From CAYLMM01 sp964384825 (lineage in GTDB: Bacteria > Krumholzibacteriota > Krumholzibacteriia > LZORAL124-64-63): a stretch of 25,274 bases of DNA. The first letter of the stretch is position 1. Every line of letters begins with the position of its first letter. The notes beneath the pieces were generated by a model. The model had not been told where the DNA came from. It did no database searches and saw only the letters and a list, made by a program, of their open reading frames with translations. The position numbers were made by a program, and so were the translations under genes. Shown here piece after piece: positions 8,825 through 15,489 of this stretch. Location: positions 1-25,274 of the forward strand of contig CAYLMM010000041.1 of the NCBI GenBank assembly GCA_964384825.1, read 5' to 3'.

Positions 8825-9793
8825 TCAGGAGAGGTCGGTGTCCACGCCGAGCTTGGCCAGGATGCGCATCAGGTCGTCGTCGGAGAAGAAGCGGATGGCG
8901 ACCTCGCCGCGCCCGCGGGCGTCGCGATCGATCCGCGCCGGGGAACCGAAGATCCGCTCGGTCCGCTCGCGCAGCGCCCGCACCTCGCGGGTCTCCTCCT
9001 TGGCCCGGCGGCGGCGCGGCTTGGCGGCGACGGCCTGCTGTCCGGCCTGCGCCCGCTTCTCGCATTCGCGCACCGAGAGACCGCGGGTGCGGCAGAGGCG
9101 GGCCAGGCGCAGCCGCGCGTCCAGATCGCCGACCCCGAGCAGGGCCTTGGCGTGCCCGCGGCTCAGATCGCCGCCGCGGACCATCTCCTGGATCTCGAGG
9201 TCCAGAGCCATCAGACGCACCGTGTTGGCCACGCCGCTGCGGCTCTTGCCCAGCATCGCCGCCAGCTCCTCCTGGGTGGCGTCGTAGGCCTGCATCAATT
9301 CGTGGTAGCAGGCCGCCTCTTCCATGGGGTTGAGGTCTTCGCGCTGGATGTTCTCGAGCAGCGCGACCTTCAGGGCCTCGGTCTCGGCGTAGGAGCAGAC
9401 CAGCGCGGGGATCTCGCGGCGTCCGGCCAGGCGCGCGGCCCGCAGCCGACGCTCGCCGGCGACAAGGCAGTAGAGCAGGTTCCCGCCGACGCTCGCCGCG
9501 GCGCCCTCGGCCTCGGAACCGACCCGCTGCTCCAGGCTCAGCGGCGGCGCGTCGCCCGGCTCGAGCCGGCGGATCAGCACCGGCTGCAGCACGCCGACCT
9601 GTTCGATGGAATCGGCGAGCTCCTGCAGCGTGGACTCGTTGAAGGTCTTGCGGGGCTGTCCGGGATTCAGTCCGATGGAGTCGACGGCCACCAGCATGGC
9701 CTCGCGATCCCCCAGCCGGCCTCCCTCTTCCCCGGCCCCGGAGATCAACGCCGAGAGCCCCTTGCCCAGTACGCTGTTCTGTCGGGCGTTCAT
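8825..9793 (-). CDS. parB: Chromosome partitioning protein ParB
   Basis: A CTP-dependent DNA clamp that loads at parS and spreads to form the segregation complex. The 322-residue product starts MNARQNSVLGKGLSALI (the ParA-stimulating N-terminus). It has the CTP-binding GERRLRAAR (113-121) and ENIQREDLNP (147-156) motifs, then a helix-turn-helix for parS (about 172-195, TQEELAAMLGKSRSGVANTV). A Lys/Arg-rich linker (about 255-275) leads to a C-terminal dimerisation domain. Odd: about 27 extra residues (79-105, Gly/Ala/Glu-rich) sit just before the GERR motif, where typical ParBs have a short turn. The ATG overlaps the parA stop (ATGA). Two parS sites lie upstream of parA. Confidence 0.96.
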   Translation of the reverse strand: MNARQNSVLGKGLSALISGAGEEGGRLGDREAMLVAVDSIGLNPGQPRKTFNESTLQELADSIEQVGVLQPVLIRRLEPGDAPPLSLEQRVGSEAEGAAASVGGNLLYCLVAGERRLRAARLAGRREIPALVCSYAETEALKVALLENIQREDLNPMEEAACYHELMQAYDATQEELAAMLGKSRSGVANTVRLMALDLEIQEMVRGGDLSRGHAKALLGVGDLDARLRLARLCRTRGLSVRECEKRAQAGQQAVAAKPRRRRAKEETREVRALRERTERIFGSPARIDRDARGRGEVAIRFFSDDDLMRILAKLGVDTDLS

Positions 9794-10599
9794 ACCTCGG
9801 ATTCCTCCTTCAGGGCGGGCGGGGAAACGACGCCATCGTCCGCCGCGGCGGCCTCGATGACCTCGTTGGCCAGATCCAGGTAGCTGCGCGAGCCGGCGCA
9901 TTCGACATCGTAGAGGATGATCGGCTTGCCGAACGAGGGCGCCTCGCTCAAGCGCACGTTCCGGGGGATCTTCGTCCGATACACCGTGCTCTGGAAGTAT
10001 TCGATGGCCTCTTCGGCCACCTGGTTCGAAAGCTTCAGCCTCTGGTCGAACATCGTCAGCAGCACGCCCTCGATACGCAGCCGCGGATTCAGGCTCTTCT
10101 GGACCAGCTGGATGGTGCTCAGAAGCTGGCTCAAACCCTCGAGCGCGTAATATTCGCACTGGATGGGGATCAGCACCGTATCGGCGGCCGTCAAGGCGTT
10201 CAGGGTGATCAGGCCCAGGCTCGGCGGCGTATCGACGATGATGAAATCGTAGGCGTCGCGGGTCTTGCGCAGGGCCGTCTCGAGAAAGCGTTCCCGCGAG
10301 ATCTGCGAAACCAGCTCGATCTCGGCGCCGGCCAACTGCCTGTCGCTGGGCACGATGTCGAGGTAGGGAATCTCGGTCCCGACCTTCGTGGCCTCGAAAT
10401 CGGCGTTGCCGAGGATGAGCTCGTAGCTTGTATTGCTGTAATCCGTTACACCACAACCGCTTGAGGCATTTCCCTGGGGGTCGAGGTCGACCAGCAGGGT
10501 TCTTTTTTCGGCCACGGCCAGGCTGGCGCTGAGATTGACCGCCGTTGTGGTTTTGCCCACGCCGCCCTTCTGATTCGAGATCGCGATGATCTTACCCAT
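9790..10599 (-). CDS. parA: Chromosome partitioning ATPase ParA
   Basis: This ParA/Soj-family deviant Walker ATPase moves ParB-parS complexes over the nucleoid. The 269-residue product begins MGKIIAISNQKGGVGKTTTA, with the deviant Walker A KGGVGKT at 11-17 including signature Lys. It then has LVDLDPQGN (36-44) and the VDTPPSLG switch region, and it lacks any N-terminal DNA-binding extension, as expected for a chromosomal ParA. The frame opens further upstream, but ATG 10599 fits the family start exactly and has AGGGAGG 11 bases upstream. ATG 10626 is a less likely alternative. It overlaps parB by 4 nt; a 535-bp control region precedes it. Confidence 0.97.
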   Translation of the reverse strand: MGKIIAISNQKGGVGKTTTAVNLSASLAVAEKRTLLVDLDPQGNASSGCGVTDYSNTSYELILGNADFEATKVGTEIPYLDIVPSDRQLAGAEIELVSQISRERFLETALRKTRDAYDFIIVDTPPSLGLITLNALTAADTVLIPIQCEYYALEGLSQLLSTIQLVQKSLNPRLRIEGVLLTMFDQRLKLSNQVAEEAIEYFQSTVYRTKIPRNVRLSEAPSFGKPIILYDVECAGSRSYLDLANEVIEAAAADDGVVSPPALKEESEV

Positions 10600-10671
10600 C
10601 GAATCGAGGTCCTCCCTGAGGCCCATTCGGCCCCTTCCGCTGTCTGGAGATGGAATCCCGCAATAAGCCGG

Positions 10672-10701
10672 AAGATAACCACACCCCTGAATACATGTCC
10701 A
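10672..10701 (-). promoter_or_regulatory. Candidate parAB promoter
   Basis: On the minus strand TGGACA (10696-10701; 5 of 6 to TTGACA) and TATCTT (10672-10677; 4 of 6 to TATAAT) are separated by 18 bp. They lie about 75 bp upstream of the parA start. An inverted pair of DnaA-box-like sequences begins 12 bp upstream of the -35, so regulation of parAB by DnaA is possible. Confidence 0.4.
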
Positions 10702-10712
10702 GATGTTTCCGG

Positions 10713-10752
10713 ATGTTGTCCACAGTTTGATGGATTTACCTGTGGACAACAT
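10713..10752. promoter_or_regulatory. Inverted DnaA-box pair upstream of parAB
   Basis: TTGTCCACA on the plus strand (10716-10724) and its reverse complement TGTGGACAA (10741-10749) form the core of a perfect 13-bp inverted repeat (10713-10725 and 10740-10752) with a 14-bp spacer. Each box is one mismatch from TTATCCACA. The same TTGTCCACA variant occurs in the rpmH-dnaA gap. A dimeric repressor site is the alternative reading. Confidence 0.55.
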
Positions 10753-11058
10753 TTCCAGCCCTATACCAATCCCGTATTTAAGCTTCTTTTTCAGGTGTTT
10801 ACGGGGGTTTCTGATGATTTGATTTATTGTGGACTGTTGGGTGGTTTTCTTTTCAGGGGCAGGGCGGCGAGCGGGGCGGGGCGGCTCGATTCCGGCCGGA
10901 ATGATCGCTCCGGGGGATAATCAATCGGAGGGGTTTCGAGGCGGGCTATCGGCCGGCGGGACTCCGGTGCGGGGCCCGCTGGGCGGTCGGGCCCGGAAAT
11001 TCCGAGACAGAACAGTGCCGCCACCCAACGCCATCGATTTTGGAGCCCGAGTTGAGAT

Positions 11059-11074
11059 TGTTCCACGTGGAACA
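11059..11074. promoter_or_regulatory. parS: parS site 1
   Basis: TGTTCCACGTGGAACA is a perfect 16-bp palindrome matching the bacterial parS consensus TGTTNCACGTGNAACA at every fixed position. It lies about 460 bp upstream of the parA start and about 8.8 kb from the origin region, typical for ParB loading sites. Confidence 0.95.
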
Positions 11075-11106
11075 AAGAAGCGCGAAATCAAATCGCCGGA
11101 GGGGGG

Positions 11107-11122
11107 TGTTCCACGTGGAACA
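11107..11122. promoter_or_regulatory. parS: parS site 2
   Basis: A second identical TGTTCCACGTGGAACA palindrome has its centre 48 bp from the first and lies 12 bp beyond the rsmG stop. Two identical sites so close together indicate a deliberate ParB loading cluster. Confidence 0.95.
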
Positions 11123-11134
11123 GCGCGGTGAGAA

Positions 11135-11893
11135 TTACCCGGGATAGACAGAGAAAAGAAGAGAAACCCGTCCGTCGGGAAGATCGACGAAGGCCTGATG
11201 GGCCCAGGACTGGGATCGCGGGCTCTCGAAAGGCAGCTCTGCGATTCCAGGCAGACCGAGATCCAAGACTCCCGCCGCGCCGGCCTCGCTCCGGATGTCC
11301 GCATCGGAATGCAAGCGGCAGATGATTACGAAACCACCGGGGGCCGGGTGTTCGAGCCCGGAATACCGGCGCCATCCGCGCAGAATCTCCTCATCGGAAA
11401 GACGCAAGGCTTTCAGCGAAATCAACCATGCTCGAGGCGAATCGAAATCCGGTTCCGCCATGTCGCCCAAAACATCCCCCCAACGGCCCTCGGCGACATC
11501 CACGCCGCCCAGGTCCAGGATTCGCAGGCAACGTTCGAGAAACCAGGCCCGCTTTCGCCGCGGCTCCACCAGAAGCCCGCTCCAGCGATCCTCGGCGATA
11601 AGTTCTCCGAAGAACAGAGACCAGGGAATTCCGGGAAATCCTCCCCCGGAGCCCAGATCCAAATAATTAAGAAAGGGTGAGAACGGATCGCTCGATCCAT
11701 CCGAAAACAAAACGCGGCCCAGGAAATCTGAAAGAACCGGGAAAGCGTGACGGGATTCCTGCAGCAATTCCTCCAGACGCCTGGCCGGATCGATCCTGGA
11801 GATGAGGCTGAACTGGGCGTTCCAGCGCAGAACCTCGTCGCCGAATCGTTTCAAACGCTCGTCCGAACCGGAAATCGCCTCGAAACAGGTCAT
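11135..11893 (-). CDS. rsmG: 16S rRNA (guanine-527-N7) methyltransferase RsmG
   Basis: An S-adenosylmethionine-dependent enzyme that makes m7G527 in 16S rRNA. The 252-residue product has the RsmG motif I LDLGSGGGFPGIP (78-90), preceded by the family's helical N-terminus (FGDEVLRWNAQFSLISRID). EPRRKRAWFLERC follows at the usual ESxxKRxxFL position. The C-terminal half is divergent: the customary SRAVA motif reads SLKAL, and the protein is somewhat longer than the usual ~210-240 residues. Its ATG overlaps the mnmG stop by 4 nt. The mnmG-rsmG-parA order is widely conserved near origins. Confidence 0.88.
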   Translation of the reverse strand: MTCFEAISGSDERLKRFGDEVLRWNAQFSLISRIDPARRLEELLQESRHAFPVLSDFLGRVLFSDGSSDPFSPFLNYLDLGSGGGFPGIPWSLFFGELIAEDRWSGLLVEPRRKRAWFLERCLRILDLGGVDVAEGRWGDVLGDMAEPDFDSPRAWLISLKALRLSDEEILRGWRRYSGLEHPAPGGFVIICRLHSDADIRSEAGAAGVLDLGLPGIAELPFESPRSQSWAHQAFVDLPDGRVSLLFSVYPG

Positions 11894-13905
11894 TCGCCGG
11901 CCTCCCGCACCTTCGGCATCATCGCGGTCTCGGCCGCGGCCGTCCCGTTGGAACCGGACAGCTCGGCATGCCGGCGGATCATGACCGCGAGGATCGCCAG
12001 ATCCGATTGCCGGACGCCATCGATCCTGGCCGCGCGACCGAGAGTCCCGGGACGCATGCGATTCAGCTTCTCCCGCGCCTCGTAACTCAGCGCGCCGATA
12101 TCGAGAAAGGTGAAGTCCTCCGGAATCTCCAGTTCGTCGAGATGGGAGCGCCGGCTCAACAATTTCTCCTGCTTCGATATATATCCCGCGTAGCGGATGT
12201 CGGTGGCTGCCTGGAGCACGGCCTCGTTCACCAGCCTCGGGGACAGAGCCGTCGCGAACGACGCGACTTCGCGCTCCAGATATTCACCGCAACCGATTTC
12301 GCCTTCGACATCTTCGTCGTCGCCGTTTCTAACGGGCAAGGCCCAGATCGACTCGATGTCGGATCCGTTCCGGCGCACCGTATCATCCAGTCGTGAAGAC
12401 GCCTCCGATCGACCGGAATCCTTCACCTTCAAACCCGCCATGAAAGCGCGCGCGGCGCCGGCGGCGCGAACACGATCACGCAGCAGATCCAGCTCGCCGG
12501 ACGGAAGCAGCCCCAAACGCTCGGCGTGAGGCAACATACGCTCTTCGGCATTGTCGCAGCGCATGGCTAGGCGGTGTTCGGCGCGGGATGTGAACATCCG
12601 ATAGGGTTCGGAAATCTCCTTGGTGACCAGATCATCAATCAGAACACCGAGATAACCTTCATCACGGCGCGGCAGGAACGGATCCTCCCCCTGCAGGGAA
12701 AAGGCCGCGTTCACGCCCGCGACCAGACCCTGGGCCGCGGCCTCCTCGTAGCCGGAAGTCCCGAGAATCTGACCGGCCAGGTAGAGTCCCGAGACCTTCC
12801 TGGTCTCCAGCGACGGCCCGACCTGCCATGAAGGCACGCTGTCGTATTCCACCGCGTATCCATAGCGAACGATGCGGGCCTCTTCGAGACCGACGACGGT
12901 ACGGATGAAACCTTCCTGAACGTCGGCGGGCAGGCTGGACGAAAGTCCGTTGACATAGATCTCGTCGCTGGCCAGGCCCTCGGGTTCGAGAAAGACATGG
13001 TGGCTCGTCTTGTCGGCGAAGCGCACGACCTTGTCTTCGATCGAAGGACAGTAACGCGGACCGGTCCCCTCGATGACACCGCCGAACAGGGGCGACCTCT
13101 CGAGATTTTCGCGGATCAGTTGGTGCGTACGATCGTTCGTATGAGTGATGTGGCAAGACACCTGCTCGGGCGCGAATATCCGGGTCCGGAACGAGAACGG
13201 CGCCGGATCGTCATCACCTTTTTGAGTGGTAACCCTTTTGAAATCAATGGAATCGCGCGAAAGGCGGGGTGGCGTTCCTGTCTTTAGCCTATACAGTTCC
13301 AGCCCCGCGGAAAGAAGCGATTCGCTCAGGCCCGCGGCGACGGCGGAACCTTCGCGGCCTCCCTCGAATCGATCCTCGCCCACATGCATCAGGCCCCGCA
13401 GGAATGTGCCGGCGCAGAGGACGACCCGGCGCGCCCGGTGCTCGCGACCGTCGGCCGAGCCGACCCCGAAGATGCGGGAACCGCCGTCGCCCTTTTCGAT
13501 CAGAAGCGAAACCGCCTCCCCGGGAATCACGGTCAACCCGGGTTCGGATCCGACAACGTCGCTCATGTGGCGACGATAGGATTCCTTGTCCGCCTGGGCG
13601 CGAGGCGAGCGCACCGCTGGACCCTTGCGCCGGTTCAGCAGACGGAACTGGATGCCCACCGCGTCGATGGCCCGGCCCATCTCGCCGCCGAGCGCGTCGA
13701 TCTCCTTGACCAGGTGCCCCTTGCCGAGGCCCCCGATCGCCGGATTGCAGGGCATGACGCCCACCGCACGAGGATCGTGGGTCAGCAATCCGACGCGCAG
13801 GCCACGCCGCGCCGCGGCGAGCGAGGCTTCGACGCCGGCGTGACCGCCCCCGACAACCAGGACATCCCAAGTACCATCAACGGAGAACAAAACCACACAT
13901 CCCAA
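11890..13905 (-). CDS. mnmG: tRNA uridine-34 5-carboxymethylaminomethyl modification enzyme MnmG (GidA)
   Basis: This FAD enzyme works with MnmE to make cmnm5U at the wobble position of certain tRNAs. The product (up to 671 residues, slightly long) has the FAD-binding GGGHAG (19-24), PCNPAIGGLGKGHLVKEIDALGG (MnmG signature), RLKTGTPPRL, the mid-protein LAGQILGTSGYEEAAAQG stretch, and TSRAEHRLAMRCDNAEERM. The start is unresolved. No ATG precedes WDVLVVGGG in frame; TTG 13905, GTG 13896 and TTG 13890 are possible, none with a strong ribosome site, and the longest is given. It lies 29 bp after mnmE and overlaps rsmG by 4 nt. Confidence 0.95.
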   Translation of the reverse strand: MGCVVLFSVDGTWDVLVVGGGHAGVEASLAAARRGLRVGLLTHDPRAVGVMPCNPAIGGLGKGHLVKEIDALGGEMGRAIDAVGIQFRLLNRRKGPAVRSPRAQADKESYRRHMSDVVGSEPGLTVIPGEAVSLLIEKGDGGSRIFGVGSADGREHRARRVVLCAGTFLRGLMHVGEDRFEGGREGSAVAAGLSESLLSAGLELYRLKTGTPPRLSRDSIDFKRVTTQKGDDDPAPFSFRTRIFAPEQVSCHITHTNDRTHQLIRENLERSPLFGGVIEGTGPRYCPSIEDKVVRFADKTSHHVFLEPEGLASDEIYVNGLSSSLPADVQEGFIRTVVGLEEARIVRYGYAVEYDSVPSWQVGPSLETRKVSGLYLAGQILGTSGYEEAAAQGLVAGVNAAFSLQGEDPFLPRRDEGYLGVLIDDLVTKEISEPYRMFTSRAEHRLAMRCDNAEERMLPHAERLGLLPSGELDLLRDRVRAAGAARAFMAGLKVKDSGRSEASSRLDDTVRRNGSDIESIWALPVRNGDDEDVEGEIGCGEYLEREVASFATALSPRLVNEAVLQAATDIRYAGYISKQEKLLSRRSHLDELEIPEDFTFLDIGALSYEAREKLNRMRPGTLGRAARIDGVRQSDLAILAVMIRRHAELSGSNGTAAAETAMMPKVREAGE

Positions 13906-13934
13906 TGAAAAAAAACGGCTTAAGGAACATCACA

Positions 13935-15389
13935 TCATTTCCCGACACAGAACCGGGAAAAGACGGCGCCCAGGAGCTTCTCGGTATAGACCCGCCCGGA
14001 AACCTCGCCCAGGCGGGTGAGAATCGACGACAGCAGGGTGGCCAGGACCTCGTCGGACTCTCCGGATTCGGCGACCGTGCGCAGCGACTCCAGCTCCTCG
14101 GCGACGCCGACCAGCAGCAGACGATGCCGCTCGTTCAGGACGACTCCCAGCGAGGCGGCCCGCTCCATGCCTTCGGTCCGCACCGCTTCCAGGACCAGGT
14201 CCCGCAGCCGGGCCACTCCCCCGCCGGTGACCGCCGACGTAGCCACGGCCGTCGCGGCGCCGGGGCCGGAATCCTTCGCCGCGCCGGGCGCCAGATCGGC
14301 CTTGGTTCCCACCTCGATAACCACCGCGTCGGGCGCGACAAGCCGGGCGATCGTGTCGCGGTCGTCATCCCGGCGACCGGGTAGCGAAAGATCCCGCAGC
14401 AACAGGACGACATCCGCCTCGGCGGCGAAATCCCGCGCCCGGTCCATGCCCATGCTCTCGACCCGCCCGCCCCCGTCGCGCAGGCCGGCCGTGTCGTGGA
14501 GTTCGAAGCGCACGCCCCGGTGATGCAGCGTGGCGCTGATCACGTCCCGGGTGGTGCCGGCCTCGTCGTCGACCAGGGCCCGCGGGAGATCGAGCAAGGC
14601 GTTGAACAACGAGCTTTTGCCCGAATTCGGCGCCCCGACGAGAACAACGTTCACTCCCTCGCGGATCCGGCGCCCCGCACCCGCGAGATCGACCAGGTCG
14701 CCGATTCCGCCGAGCGACCTGTCCAGCACCGCCAGCAACTCCTCGCGGGGCACCTCGGTGCCGGCATGCTCATCCTCCGGGAATTCCAAATCGCCTTCCA
14801 GGGCGGCCAGCAGCGCCAGCAGGGGATTCTCGATGTCGGCGATCTCCCGCTTCAGGCCGCCCCGCAGCTGAGCCAGGGCCCCGCGGGCGGCCAACCTGTC
14901 CTCGGCGTGGATGAGGTCCGCCACGGCCTCGGCCTGATCCAGGCTCAGACGCCCGTTGCAGAAGGCGCGGCGGGTGAATTCGCCGGCTTCGGCCGGACGC
15001 GCCCCCGCGGCGAGACAGGCCTCGACGACCAGGCGCGCGGGCTGGACGCCCCCGTGGCAGGAGATCTCGACGACATCCTCGCCGGTATAGCTGCCGGGAG
15101 CGAGCATCGGCAGCAACACGACCTCGTCGACCGCGCGGCCGGCCGGTGCGCCGGCGCGGCCATCGGCGCGGTCGCCGGAGCCGGCTTCGGGATGGACGAC
15201 ATATCCGTGGTAGGCCCGATGGGAATCGATCCGCGCACCGAAGGCGGCGCATTCGAATATCCCGCGCGCGCAGTCCAGGGCGCCCGGCCCGCTGAGACGA
15301 ACCACCGCGAGCCCGGCCGTCCCCTCGGGAGTCGCCAGGGCGACGATGGTTTCGTTCTCGGCGGCCGATGCGCCGGAAGGACGAGGCAT
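13935..15389 (-). CDS. mnmE: tRNA modification GTPase MnmE (TrmE)
   Basis: The GTPase partner of MnmG. The 484-residue product has the tetrahydrofolate-binding N-terminal domain (ETIVALATPEGTAGLAVVRL, about 13-31; GEFTRRAFCNGRLSLDQAEA, about 136-155) and a helical domain. Inserted in the latter is a G domain: G1 GAPNSGKS (252-259), G2 AGTTRD (277-282), G3 DTAG (299-302), G4 TKAD (362-365). The usual NKxD Asn is Thr here, a change seen in some GTPases. The C-terminus is FCVGK, matching the FCIGK consensus with Cys482. The ATG has GGAGG 5 bases upstream. mnmG follows after 29 bp. Confidence 0.96.
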   Translation of the reverse strand: MPRPSGASAAENETIVALATPEGTAGLAVVRLSGPGALDCARGIFECAAFGARIDSHRAYHGYVVHPEAGSGDRADGRAGAPAGRAVDEVVLLPMLAPGSYTGEDVVEISCHGGVQPARLVVEACLAAGARPAEAGEFTRRAFCNGRLSLDQAEAVADLIHAEDRLAARGALAQLRGGLKREIADIENPLLALLAALEGDLEFPEDEHAGTEVPREELLAVLDRSLGGIGDLVDLAGAGRRIREGVNVVLVGAPNSGKSSLFNALLDLPRALVDDEAGTTRDVISATLHHRGVRFELHDTAGLRDGGGRVESMGMDRARDFAAEADVVLLLRDLSLPGRRDDDRDTIARLVAPDAVVIEVGTKADLAPGAAKDSGPGAATAVATSAVTGGGVARLRDLVLEAVRTEGMERAASLGVVLNERHRLLLVGVAEELESLRTVAESGESDEVLATLLSSILTRLGEVSGRVYTEKLLGAVFSRFCVGK

Positions 15390-15414
15390 GTCCGCCTCCT
15401 CTCGCGTACGGAAA

Positions 15415-15435
15415 GGGCGGCGCCCGGCGCCGCCC
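15415..15435. terminator. Weak terminator-like hairpin between jag and mnmE
   Basis: On the minus strand a 9-bp GC-only stem with 3-nt loop (GGGCGGCGC, CGG, GCGCCGCCC) is followed by TTTCC. A smaller hairpin (15462-15479, 6-bp stem) precedes it directly after jag. The T-run is short, so partial termination or RNA processing between the ribosomal/secretion genes and mnmE is as likely as full termination. Confidence 0.4.
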
Positions 15436-15489
15436 CATCCTGGACCATTCCCGCCTGCGAAGGGCCGGACAAACGGCCCCGGGCGGGGA

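Larger units (their letters stand above)
10600..11134. other. parA-rsmG intergenic control region
   Basis: This 535-bp stretch has no convincing gene. From left to right it holds the parA leader, the candidate parAB promoter, the inverted DnaA-box pair, an AT-rich part (about 10750-10850, with runs such as GTATTTAAGCTTCTTTTT), a GC-rich stretch (about 10855-11000) and two parS palindromes near rsmG. Short frames crossing it are Arg/Pro/Gly-rich and look non-coding. Confidence 0.7.

Noticed and set aside
8814..9065. N-terminal extension of the histidine kinase into parB
   Set aside because: It is Arg/Ala/Gly-rich shadow coding within the parB C-terminal region. GTG 8813 has a well-placed AAGGA and gives a normal two-helix sensor.
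10824..11131. Short frames in the parA-rsmG gap on both strands
   Set aside because: They are Arg/Gly/Pro-rich, lack ribosome sites, and run across the parS sites; non-coding is more likely.
13908..13915. Run of eight A (T8 on the minus strand) between mnmE and mnmG as a terminator
   Set aside because: No stable stem precedes it on the minus strand; only a 4-bp GGAA/TTCC pairing is possible.
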